Origin: Parablautia intestinalis
GTDB taxonomy: Bacteria; Bacillota; Clostridia; Lachnospirales; Lachnospiraceae
NCBI GenBank assembly: GCA_003612395.1
Contig: RAYQ01000003.1
Coordinates: forward strand, 1 to 64,000
Direction of reading: 5' to 3'
Length of the DNA: 64,000 nt
Part shown: one piece after another, positions 31,264-39,451 of the stretch
How positions within the stretch are numbered: position 1 is the stretch's first letter
Layout of the letters: each line of letters starts with the position of its first letter
Translations under genes and position numbers: made by a program
The notes under the pieces: model-generated
Databases searched by the model: none
What the model saw: only the letters and a program-made list of their open reading frames with translations
What the model was told of the DNA's origin: nothing

Positions 31264-32095
31264 ATCCAGCCCTTTTCTCCCATCATCATTTATCCATTAA
31301 GTTTTTACCGCTTTTCTCATATACAAACACGGAAACTATGTATATTATCACGGAAACTCCCATCCTGTTTCCGTGATAATACAGCCAGTTTCCGTGTTTG
31401 TATATGGGTTTTGCCTGCGAGTATCGACTTTTGCGTGATAGTATCGAGTTTTGCCTGCGAGTATCCGAGTTTCCGTGATAATAACCGACTTTTGCCTACG
31501 AGTATATGCTATCAGGCAAAACAATCCGCGAACAACCGTTCGCAATCTCACTAATGTAAAAATGCCCTCAAAAGCACACGGAAATAATGTAACTTTGGAA
31601 TCTATGTAGTGCCAAAAGTGGCGGATTTACGGGCTTTGTGGGCTTTCCGTGTCCGTATCTGCCGGGGAAGGAGACACCCTGACAGGATTCGATAATATTC
31701 CCCATATTTCAACAGCATTTTTCTACAAACAGGCGAAACTCCAAACAAACACGGAAACTCTTATACTTTCACGCAAAACTCGGATACTATCACGAAAACT
31801 GCCGACTTTTGCGTGATAGTACAATTTTGCCCCAATCGCCATCCTATCAGCGGCATCTAAAAACACAAAAATAGGGGTCCACCACCCACCGTGATGAACC
31901 CCATCAAGCCTAAAAAACCTTGATTTTAAGCCGTTCTTCAATACTTTCGCCTGCGAGTACCCAAATTCCTATGGCATTATTTTTTTATTGCCGCCTGTGC
32001 CGCTGTTAGATTCTGATGACTTTTACCCCTCTATACCCCATTTACCCCACCCAATTCGATATTCGACAAACGGGATTCGACAAATTGCGCTCTTA
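31264..32095 (+). repeat. Constant left block of TA cassette B
   Basis: This is the longest copy. Six TTTSSSTR-type boxes start at 31389, 31410, 31430, 31450, 31470 and 31491, a 20-21 base period. A stretch shared with 49476-49665 follows (31555-31745). Then come more boxes, the GGGG/CCCC hairpin facing the minus strand, the G-quadruplex motif (32026-32052) and the TTCGACA repeats. It contains no convincing open reading frame. Confidence 0.75.
32026..32052 (-). other. G-quadruplex motif, cassette B
   Basis: Minus strand GGG-T-GGGG-TAAAT-GGGG-TATAGA-GGGG. One loop base differs from copies A and C while all G-runs are kept. Confidence 0.6.
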
Positions 32096-32133
32096 CCGAC
32101 AAAATCCATATTTCTCAGTGCGGCGCAATCGCA

Positions 32134-32745
32134 TTAGAGTAGCCTTAAAAGCTGTACCAACTCATGCGCCTCGTCCGTATCTGATGCGGTCTGCCTGGTA
32201 TCGAACTGCGAAAAGCGGTTGTCACGGTAAAATGATAACAGCTTTTCCTCATTTTCTGCCTCTAAGAAGGTCACTACGCCTCCGCCCAGGTACTGTATCT
32301 CTTTAATTTTGTCCCATGCCAGTGCGAGTAATTCTTCGCCAGTTATTTTTTGGTCTGCACCACTGGTAAAATTTTTGCCAAGTTGGGCAATAAGGTATGC
32401 AGACATGGTGTATGTATCTGATTTTTCATCCCATTCACTGACACGCAGCAGCTTTTTCTTTACGGTATTGCTTACTGTTTCTCCCCTTACTGTTAAAGGT
32501 TTCAATGCAAGGGTAAAATACCCTACCAGCACCATGCTGCTTATGTCAAATACAAGATATGTAACCGACTGATTCTTTTTCGTAAACTCTACTGAACTTT
32601 TTTTCAAAAAACGCTCGACATCCGGATTCCGCAGACAAGAAAAACCGGAGAGAACTTGAAGAAGCCTGCTCTCTCCGAGTTTTGGATTATCACTATTAAG
32701 ATAGCGCCGAATGTTGATAACTGAATACCTATTTGTTTCCAACAT
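32134..32745 (-). CDS. GNAT-fold toxin (TacT-like acetyltransferase)
   Basis: The 203-residue protein resembles GNAT acetyltransferases of toxin-antitoxin systems, which acetylate aminoacyl-tRNA. Early residues MLETNRYSVINIRRYLNSDN are followed by a strand pair YLVFDISSMVLVGYFTLALK. A central SAYLIAQLGKNFTSGADQKI corresponds to the acetyl-CoA-binding turn region, and VTFLEAENEEKLLSFYRDNRF is the conserved C-terminal GNAT segment. The start codon lies inside the antitoxin gene (17-base overlap), a standard coupling. It is the cargo of TA cassette B. The target has to be inferred from relatives. Confidence 0.75.
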   Translation of the reverse strand: MLETNRYSVINIRRYLNSDNPKLGESRLLQVLSGFSCLRNPDVERFLKKSSVEFTKKNQSVTYLVFDISSMVLVGYFTLALKPLTVRGETVSNTVKKKLLRVSEWDEKSDTYTMSAYLIAQLGKNFTSGADQKITGEELLALAWDKIKEIQYLGGGVVTFLEAENEEKLLSFYRDNRFSQFDTRQTASDTDEAHELVQLLRLL

Positions 32746-32923
32746 TTGCTTTCTCCCATTTTGCCATAAATTCCACCAGTTCTGCTTCGTCTGTTATCTC
32801 TCTCGCAGCAACAGGTATATGAACAGGACGGTTCTTGGCAGATTCTTCAATCGCATTGACAAACATCTCCACCTGTTCCTTGCCGGAAATGACAAAATTC
32901 TTTGTGATACTTGAAGTTGCCAT
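32729..32923 (-). CDS. Antitoxin partner of the GNAT toxin, 64 aa
   Basis: MATSSITKNFVISGKEQVEM opens with a beta strand typical of ribbon-helix-helix antitoxins. A helix and an acidic tail (REITDEAELVEFMAKWEKAN) that could wrap the toxin follow. GGAGG precedes this ATG by nine bases; three residues of extra frame upstream are not needed. It overlaps the toxin gene. A decayed copy lacking the N-terminal half lies at 58387-58500 with the same promoter region. Confidence 0.7.
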   Translation of the reverse strand: MATSSITKNFVISGKEQVEMFVNAIEESAKNRPVHIPVAAREITDEAELVEFMAKWEKANVGNK

Positions 32924-32952
32924 AATAAACACCTCCTTTGTTAGTATGGTTC

Positions 32953-33047
32953 TTCCGTTTCAATTCATACTTTTCTATCTCTATTTTATTATTTTATATC
33001 GGTTAACGCAACAAATCTTTTATGAATTTTTTATAACTTATTTTTTC
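32953..33047 (-). promoter_or_regulatory. Promoter region of the GNAT toxin-antitoxin operon
   Basis: The minus strand reads TTGCGT, then GATATAAAATAATAAAAT before GAGATAG and the antitoxin start; an exact -10 is not certain. The same sequence (ATATCGGTTAACGCAACAAA and onward) is duplicated at 35166-35222 and recurs, slightly changed, at 58515-58575. Confidence 0.45.
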
Positions 33048-33104
33048 ACTTGCAATCCCGCCAAAACAGAGGTAAGCTACGACACCACGGAAGGAGGGAT
33101 TGGA

Positions 33105-33222
33105 TTGGAAAAAGATTCTGCATTGTACCAGCTCATGGATACCCGTATGCACAGCGTCATGAACGGTATCGTGAGCAGTGACGGGGAATACCAGGCGATT
33201 CTCCGCAAGTCGGACATATACG
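33105..33222 (+). pseudogene. Right-end gene of cassette B, cut by an IS1634-like element
   Basis: The first 39 codons match the intact gene at 9027 almost perfectly (MEKDSALYQLMDTRMHSVMN, ending KSDIY). The leader CAGAGGTAAGCTACGACACC and the GGAAGGAGGG site are kept. At ATATACGG the frame runs into the left end of the IS1634-like element and stops a few codons later. The missing 3' half is not found on the other side of the element. Confidence 0.75.
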
Positions 33223-33223
33223 G

Positions 33224-35162
33224 TAGTTTGACAGTTGAATAAAAGAAAAATTCTTGCAGGCCCGATAAAGCCTGTATTTTTTTGTCAAATTTTCTTTTAT
33301 TTTATGTGGCTATTTGTACGTATTTGTGCTATAATAGAGGTATGGAGGATATGCCTTATGAAACTAACTTGTGCCGGATCTAAAAATTCGCCTATTTATT
33401 ATGTTCAGAAATCTGTCCGTATTGGAACCAAAACAACTACCAAAACTGTTGAACGTCTTGGCAGCATTGAAGAAATCAAAGCCAGATGTGGTGATATGGA
33501 TCCCATTGAATGGGCAAAAGAATATACAAAAAAACTGACCTTAGCAGAAAAAGGATCAAAGCAGGGAATTCTTCTCAAATATTCCGCGTCCATGCTTATT
33601 GATAAAAATGTCCGCCGTTCCTGCAACGTTGGATATCTGTTTCTCCAGGATATCTGCTACTCTCTTGGAACCGATAAGATTTGTGATGCCATCTCTGAAA
33701 AATATAAATTTGATTACGGCCTAAATGACATCCTTTCCATGCTTATTTATTCCAGAATCATCGCACCCGGCTCGAAGCTGTCTTCCCTTGAAAGTGCACA
33801 GAACTTTCTGGAACAGCCAAAGTGTAACCTGCATCAGATTTACAGAGCGCTCGGGGTGATCGCTAAGGAAAATGATTTTTTTCAGGCAGAACTCTACAAA
33901 AACTCCCAGTCTGTCATTGCACGCAGAAAAGAAGTCCTCTACTATGACTGTACTAATTACTACTTTGAAATCGAGGAGGAAGACGATTTCAGAAAATATG
34001 GTGTTTCAAAAGAACACCGTCCCAATCCCATAGTACAGATGGGACTGTTCATGGATGCGGACGGCATCCCTCTTTCCTTCTCTGTTTTTGATGGAAACCA
34101 GAATGAACAGCCTTCCATGACTCCGTTAGAGAAAAAAATCCTGAAAGACTTTGGAACATCAGATTTTATTGTCTGTACCGATTCCGGACTTTCCTCTACA
34201 GCAAACAGAAAATTCAACAGCATTCAGGGGCGTGGTTTTGTAACAACGCAGTCTGTCAAAAAACTCAAAGGATTTTTACAGGATTTCTGTCTGGATGATG
34301 ACGGCTGGTATATCCCCGGTGAAAAGAAAAAATATAAACTCAGTGAACTGGATGAAGAAAATGATCACGACAAAGTCTTTTATAAAGACAGATGGATGAA
34401 TGAAGATGATCTTGAGCAGCATCTTATTGTAACCTATTCCATCAGATACCGTAATTATCAGCGCATGGTAAGGGAAAGACAGATTGAAAGAGCGAGAAGA
34501 TTCGTCGAAAATCCTTCTTCCCTTTCAAAGAAAAAGCCAAATGACCCAAAGCGTTTTATTGAGCTGGGGCACTGTACTGCTGATGGAGAAGCAGCAAGCA
34601 GAACCATTCCTTCACTGAATCAGGAACAGATAGATAAGGAATCAAAATATGATGGTTTCTATGCCGTATGTACAAATCTGGATTATGATGCGGCAAAAAT
34701 CATCAGGATCAATCAGAAAAGATGGGAGATCGAAGAATGCTTTCGGATCATGAAAACAGAATTCAAAACAAGACCGGTGTATCTTTCCAGAAAGGACCGG
34801 ATTACAGCCCACTTTACGACATGCTTTACAGCTCTCGTAATCTACAGAATACTCGAAAAGAAACTGAAAGAACAATACAGCTGCGAGGAAATCATTGGAA
34901 CCCTGAGAACTATGGATATGATGATCGCTCCCGGAGAGGGATATATTCCCGCTTACACAAGGACAGATTTAACAGATGCATTGCATGATGCTTTTGGTTT
35001 TAGAACAGACTATCAGATTACTTCTCAAAAAAATATGAGAAAAATTTTAAACCAGACCAAGAAAAAGCAAAAATAGCTACATACTTTTCAACCAAGAAAG
35101 CCCCACAAACAGCGTATATATGCTGGGTGTGAGGTTTTTACCTTTTCTCAACTGTCAAAGAT
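33224..35162 (+). mobile_element. IS1634-like insertion sequence
   Basis: Terminal inverted repeats share TTTGACAGTTGA (left at 33227, right as TCAACTGTCAAA ending 35159). A single transposase gene fills the interior. The flanking sequences do not form a matching target duplication: left is the cassette gene, right is a copy of the antitoxin promoter region. Recombination or deletion must therefore have followed insertion. Confidence 0.8.
33358..35076 (+). CDS. IS1634-family DDE transposase
   Basis: The 572-residue protein has the IS4-superfamily transposase layout. It has an N-terminal DNA-binding part (SVRIGTKTTTKTVERLGSIE), then catalytic strands with YYDCTNYYFEIEEEDDF (first D), DFIVCTDSGLSS (second D) and the YREK-type region around KRWEIEECFRIMKTEFKTRP (E). 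The ATG follows TGGAGG; a TATAAT lies about 30 bases upstream. The frame is uninterrupted, so the element may be active. Confidence 0.88.
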   Translation: MKLTCAGSKNSPIYYVQKSVRIGTKTTTKTVERLGSIEEIKARCGDMDPIEWAKEYTKKLTLAEKGSKQGILLKYSASMLIDKNVRRSCNVGYLFLQDICYSLGTDKICDAISEKYKFDYGLNDILSMLIYSRIIAPGSKLSSLESAQNFLEQPKCNLHQIYRALGVIAKENDFFQAELYKNSQSVIARRKEVLYYDCTNYYFEIEEEDDFRKYGVSKEHRPNPIVQMGLFMDADGIPLSFSVFDGNQNEQPSMTPLEKKILKDFGTSDFIVCTDSGLSSTANRKFNSIQGRGFVTTQSVKKLKGFLQDFCLDDDGWYIPGEKKKYKLSELDEENDHDKVFYKDRWMNEDDLEQHLIVTYSIRYRNYQRMVRERQIERARRFVENPSSLSKKKPNDPKRFIELGHCTADGEAASRTIPSLNQEQIDKESKYDGFYAVCTNLDYDAAKIIRINQKRWEIEECFRIMKTEFKTRPVYLSRKDRITAHFTTCFTALVIYRILEKKLKEQYSCEEIIGTLRTMDMMIAPGEGYIPAYTRTDLTDALHDAFGFRTDYQITSQKNMRKILNQTKKKQK

Positions 35163-35165
35163 GGG

Positions 35166-35222
35166 ATTTTATATCGGTTAACGCAACAAATCTTTTATGA
35201 ATTTTTTATAACTTATTTTTTC
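35166..35222. repeat. Duplicate of the antitoxin promoter region
   Basis: Fifty-seven bases (ATTTTATATCGGTTAACGC onward to ACTTATTTTTTC) are the same as 32990-33047. They flank the IS1634-like element on its right, while the original lies left of the interrupted cassette gene. Confidence 0.75.
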
Positions 35223-35235
35223 TGTCAATGACATT

Positions 35236-35637
35236 CTAATTTTTGCGGAAATCCAACGTCCGCCTGTTTCCTCCCGTTATCCGCGCATACTCATAAACGC
35301 TCATATCCTCCCCGAACACCTTCATGGCAAGCTCCCTCTCTTCCGGCAGGAGGGAATCCATCGCATCCGCAAGCACTCCGAGCAGCAGCTTTTTCTCCAC
35401 CAGCTCGTCCACCCCCGGCAGCTCCATGTCCGGGATACCTACTCCCTCCGAGGCATTATCCCGCCACGCCTCGTAGGATTCTTCCGTGTAGCCGTTCTGC
35501 TCCATCGCCTCCCGGTTCCTCTGCTCATGCTTTTTCTGCTGCCACCACGGGCGGTAATATTTCTGATATTCTTCTTCCGTAACTTCCAGTGTGAATTCTT
35601 CATTTCCTGATTTGACTGTGATCTTCCTAAAAGACAT
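35236..35637 (-). pseudogene. Truncated sigma-like phage regulator
   Basis: The first 125 residues (EEEYQKYYRPWWQQKKHEQRN, then LLGVLADAMDSLLPEERELA) are paralogous to the protein at 13940. The helix-turn-helix ends at GGNRRTLD, after which four unrelated residues precede a stop. The last 20-25 residues, including the end of the recognition helix region, are lost at the junction with the IS-associated duplication. The upstream terminator and zinc-ribbon gene are duplicated with it. Confidence 0.7.
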
Positions 35638-35979
35638 AAAGCGTTCCTTCCTTTACGCCTTCGTAAAGTTAGGAACTCTCTCATTCAGATGTGGGACTGG
35701 CTTTGAAAAAAAGGCAAAAAATGGCCCTGAGAAAGCTCTTTGTAAGAAATCTAAAATAATTCACTAGCTTTACTCCGGCCATTCGTGACTCGACACAATG
35801 CGGTCCCACTCGCTCGGTACATATTCAGTTATCCGGCATGGCTGACCTGCCAAGCCGCACAATGGGAATTTCTAAAAATTTCCATTGATAACTTTAGTAT
35901 GACCATAAAAGAAACGCTTTAATCTATAAAAGTAAAAATAGCAGGATACCTTCCTGCCATTCTTTCCTGCTTTGTATAT

Positions 35980-36120
35980 TTATCTTTTTCCTTTCGGTTT
36001 CCAGTACACCTTTACTACCCTGCCGCAGTTAGGACATTTCAGCGACACAATGATCCATCCGGAACCCGTCTCCCCAATATCACAGGCCCGTTTCTTGCAC
36101 CATCTCTCCGGGCATTTCAT
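35980..36120 (-). CDS. Small zinc-ribbon protein, 46 aa
   Basis: MKCPERWCKKRACD (Cx4C) and SLKCPNCGRVVKVYW (CxxC) form one zinc ribbon with a basic tail. It is paralogous to the proteins at 14562 and 14876 and again followed by a sigma-like gene. GGAGGTGG lies upstream at a rather long distance, so an ATT start a few codons earlier is possible. Confidence 0.6.
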   Translation of the reverse strand: MKCPERWCKKRACDIGETGSGWIIVSLKCPNCGRVVKVYWKPKGKR

Positions 36121-36186
36121 TTTCCGGATAATACCACCTCCTCTCCCCCAAAATACATCTGTTACTATCTCCCCACACTGATATAG

Positions 36187-36222
36187 AAAAAGGGAACCAG
36201 CCTGTCCCTGCCGGTTCCCTTT
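36187..36222. terminator. Bidirectional terminator
   Basis: AAAAGGGAACC and GGTTCCCTTTT form a perfect 11-bp stem around a 14-base loop, with A and T tracts on both sides. The rest of the 300-base gap up to the nucleoside hydrolase gene holds nothing else that I recognise. Confidence 0.7.
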
Positions 36223-36432
36223 TATCATTTGTGCATTATTGGTTTTCTCCCTGCTCCCTAGTTCCCCACAAAATAACCTCCGCCAAAAAAGGAAAAACAA
36301 AACTATGTTATGAAATAAACATATGCCTATCCAAGGATGCAACGACATATAGCTGAATTCATCAGCTTCCCGACGGCAAAATACACAGGGGAGATAATAA
36401 ATTCCCATACAAACCTGAATTTTATGAACAAA

Positions 36433-37353
36433 TCATGAAAAGTTAATTGCAAGCTTTGCAAAGAAATCTTCCAGCGTCAGCCTGGCGTCTAGATATTGAT
36501 ATACCCTGATCTCCCGATATTCCTGCCCATGGATATATGTCATATCTTCCGCAACTCTCGGAGCAGGTATAAGATCATAACTCACTTTCTCCTGTTCTTC
36601 CATCAGTACTGCAATAGTCCCTTGATCTCCCAAACCCCAGATTTCTCCATGGGGCCATGCTGCCTCATATTTTGCAGCAGCCTGATTGAAATCTACCATC
36701 TGCCTGAAAAGATATTCCCCAATTTTTCCACATGGGAAAACTTTCAACTGTAACTCAGCCAACGACACTGCCATTACCTTATACAGACTGATCGGTATCT
36801 GCCAGAGCGGAACCCGGGAAGAAAAAATTACATTTGCCGCATGAATATCCATTACCAAATTAAACTCAAATCCTCCCTTTGGGTAATCGCCGCCACCAAT
36901 CCAGATGACCGTCATCCGGTCCGCAATCTCAGGCTGAATCAAAAGTGCAGATGCTACATCAGTCACCGCCCCCTGACAGGCAATATATAGCGGGCGTTCA
37001 TCATCCCTCATAGCCTCCTCAATGATAAATCTTGCCCCTTCAGAATCAACAGGTGTTTCTTCATCCTTCATGCCCGTGGCCGCCCCCATGAGTACCGGAT
37101 ATTTTCCTTCCAGTCCCATTAAATTCAACACTTTGATAATTTCATCGTAACTGGCTTTCGCAGTTCCTTCCATTCCATATGTCTGAGGATTCTTCCAGAA
37201 ATGTCCTGCAACAATCCCTTTTACATCAAATTTAGGAGTCATCAGGTGATGCGCCAGAGCAAACTGGTCATCTGCTTCGTTTTTACAATCCGTATGTACA
37301 ATCACACGCACTTTCTTATTTTCTGGTACAACATATTTATAGTTCCACGCCAT
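36433..37353 (-). CDS. Nucleoside-hydrolase-like protein
   Basis: The 306-residue protein has the calcium-binding aspartate cluster of inosine/uridine-preferring nucleoside hydrolases in a variant form (VIVHTDCKNEADDQFALAHH instead of DTDxGxDD). It also has IACQGAVTDVASALL and VIWIGGGDY motifs. It should cleave an N-glycosidic or related ribosyl/glycosyl bond in the cytoplasm. The ATG follows TAGGAGG. It is the last gene of the eight-gene glycoside operon, 129 bases after the enoate-reductase-like gene. The variant motif hints at a non-nucleoside substrate. Confidence 0.75.
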   Translation of the reverse strand: MAWNYKYVVPENKKVRVIVHTDCKNEADDQFALAHHLMTPKFDVKGIVAGHFWKNPQTYGMEGTAKASYDEIIKVLNLMGLEGKYPVLMGAATGMKDEETPVDSEGARFIIEEAMRDDERPLYIACQGAVTDVASALLIQPEIADRMTVIWIGGGDYPKGGFEFNLVMDIHAANVIFSSRVPLWQIPISLYKVMAVSLAELQLKVFPCGKIGEYLFRQMVDFNQAAAKYEAAWPHGEIWGLGDQGTIAVLMEEQEKVSYDLIPAPRVAEDMTYIHGQEYREIRVYQYLDARLTLEDFFAKLAINFS

Positions 37354-37482
37354 CTGCAATCCTCCTATCCCGTACACAGTATAGAAATGTCTCTGCAAGC
37401 CGCCCGCTTGGATTTATCTCCCCATAGAGCAGACGGCCACAGGCTTCCCCGACAGACACCCTGTCCGCCTAAATCCATCTTC

Positions 37483-39417
37483 TTAATCAAGCAACATCGC
37501 AATGTCAAATGCTTCTCTGGTTGCATTAATCGCTCTTCTTGCCTTCACTGCATCTCCGACTTCAAAGTAACCACAGCCAATCCTGTCGCAGGCCTCTTTC
37601 AATTCACTTCCATCGCGCTTTCTTGCTCCGACTGCAATCACAGCAGCATCACATGGAAATTCCACTGTATCCCCATGCTTCTCTCCTATTACAACGCCTT
37701 TCTTTATCTCCGTTACTTTCACTTCCGTTACCGGGGTGATTCCGGCAGCACGAATATTTTCCGTTACACAAATTTTCCTGGTACTTCCCATATCCGCGCA
37801 AAATTCCTTCATCATCTCCAACACAGTTACTTTTGCGCCCTTTTCTGCCAGATATTCCGCCACTTCCATGCCAACCATACCGCCGCCAATGACTACTATG
37901 TTTCCGGTCCCTGTGGACTTTCCGTTAAGCACTGCATGAGAATCTATGACAAAATCCTGTTCCACGCCCGGAATCGGGGGAATTACAGGCTGTGCTCCAA
38001 TCGCATTGATCACCGTATGTGGTTTCATCTCCTGAATCATTTCTCCCGTTACCTTTGTATTTATGCGGATATCAACACCAATACGTTCTGCTTTTTTTCC
38101 CATGGAAATGACGGCTTTTTTCATCTCTTCCTTTCTGGGCGCTTCTCCTGCCGTCAAAAACTGTCCGCCGAGTCTGTCAGACGCTTCACATAAAATCGGA
38201 GAATGTCCGCGCTGTTTCAAAATAATCGCTGCTTCAAGCCCGGCAATACCTCCCCCTGCGATCAAGACTTTTTCCGGTTTCTTTGTCGGAACGATTTTAC
38301 ATTCGGCTTCCCTCCCGACAGCCGGGTTTCTAAGACATGTGATATGCAAAGACTCTTTGTTCTCAAAGCCGTCATAACACCCCTGGTTACATCCTACACA
38401 ATAATTTATTTCCTCAGTCTTTCCGGCTTTTGCCTTGTTGCAGAATTCCGGGTCCGCCAGCTGCGCGCGTCCTATCACAACCAAATCGACCTGATCCTCT
38501 TCCAGAATCTTCTCTGCCAGTTCCGGCGTATTGATCCGGCCTACGCCAATTGTCGTCATCCCGGTCTCCCTGCGGATTCTGGCGGCGTTCGCAATATTAA
38601 ACCCATGAGGAATATCCACCGGGGGAACCTCATATTTTAAACCGGCAGTCAGAATATTTCCACGGGAAATATCCAGTACATCCACCCCTGCTTCTTTTGC
38701 CAGTTTACAGAACGTAATCACATCCTCAATAGTAAGGCCGTTCTCCAAATAATCGTCATGTGCATCAATCCGCATAAAGAGCGGCATTCCTTCCGGAATA
38801 TTCGCACGGATAGCCCAGATACATGCCAACGGGAATTTCGCACGGTTCTCAAAGCTGCCGCCATATTCGTCCGTGCGGTGATTGATTCCCCCGGACAGGA
38901 AGGAATGGGGCAGATAATTATGTGCACAGTGAAACTCTACACAGTCAAATCCCGCCTTAACAGCACGGCCGGCCGCTTTCCCGTAACTGGCAATAATTTC
39001 TTCAATCATTTCTCCGCTGATTCCCGGCAGTGTAACTCCTGGTGACATCTCCATATCACTTGCCAATAAAATCTGTGCATCCGGATCCATACCCACAGCC
39101 AGACTTCCCTGCCACAGCTGCAGCCCCGCCTTTCCACCCGCTTTATGAATGGCTTCCGTAAGTCTTTGCAGCCCGGGAATATACATGTCTTCACTGATAG
39201 AAAGATAACCTTTCGGCGCACTTGGCGTATGTATGCTGCAAACTTCTACAATATTTAAGCCGCTGCCGCCTCTCACACGCGCCACATGATAATCAATCAA
39301 AGTTGGCGTTACATTCCTCGTCTTCCCGGAAAACTTTGTCCCCATAGCAGGCAGAACCACCCGGTTTTTCAGTTCCATATCTTTTACCGTGAACGGGCTG
39401 AATAATTTATCAAACAT
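37483..39417 (-). CDS. Old-yellow-enzyme/enoate-reductase-type NADH:flavin oxidoreductase
   Basis: The 644-residue protein has an N-terminal FMN barrel (about 1-330; CAHNYLPHSFLSGGINHRTD, typical of the OYE family). A 4Fe-4S cluster region follows (YCVGCNQGCYDGF, then ITCLRNP), then an FAD/NAD(P)-binding half (VLIAGGGIAGLEAAIIL and IVVIGGGMVGMEVAEYLAEK). This is the architecture of 2,4-dienoyl-CoA reductase, 2-enoate reductase and BaiCD/BaiH. It would reduce an activated C=C bond with NADH. In a glycoside/ester operon the likely substrate is an unsaturated aglycone or acid; this is inference. Confidence 0.85.
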   Translation of the reverse strand: MFDKLFSPFTVKDMELKNRVVLPAMGTKFSGKTRNVTPTLIDYHVARVRGGSGLNIVEVCSIHTPSAPKGYLSISEDMYIPGLQRLTEAIHKAGGKAGLQLWQGSLAVGMDPDAQILLASDMEMSPGVTLPGISGEMIEEIIASYGKAAGRAVKAGFDCVEFHCAHNYLPHSFLSGGINHRTDEYGGSFENRAKFPLACIWAIRANIPEGMPLFMRIDAHDDYLENGLTIEDVITFCKLAKEAGVDVLDISRGNILTAGLKYEVPPVDIPHGFNIANAARIRRETGMTTIGVGRINTPELAEKILEEDQVDLVVIGRAQLADPEFCNKAKAGKTEEINYCVGCNQGCYDGFENKESLHITCLRNPAVGREAECKIVPTKKPEKVLIAGGGIAGLEAAIILKQRGHSPILCEASDRLGGQFLTAGEAPRKEEMKKAVISMGKKAERIGVDIRINTKVTGEMIQEMKPHTVINAIGAQPVIPPIPGVEQDFVIDSHAVLNGKSTGTGNIVVIGGGMVGMEVAEYLAEKGAKVTVLEMMKEFCADMGSTRKICVTENIRAAGITPVTEVKVTEIKKGVVIGEKHGDTVEFPCDAAVIAVGARKRDGSELKEACDRIGCGYFEVGDAVKARRAINATREAFDIAMLLD

Positions 39418-39451
39418 ACCGCTTCCTCCTCTTATCCTTATTAATTCTCTT

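Noticed and set aside
31389-31506. CRISPR array suspected from 20-bp periodic repeats
   Set aside because: Boxes are degenerate and there are no unique spacers of constant length; no cas genes are nearby.
37201-38193. 330-codon plus-strand frame opposite the nucleoside hydrolase and oxidoreductase genes
   Set aside because: Its composition is random-like, rich in C, H and S, it has no ribosome-binding site, and it lies fully antisense to two clear genes.
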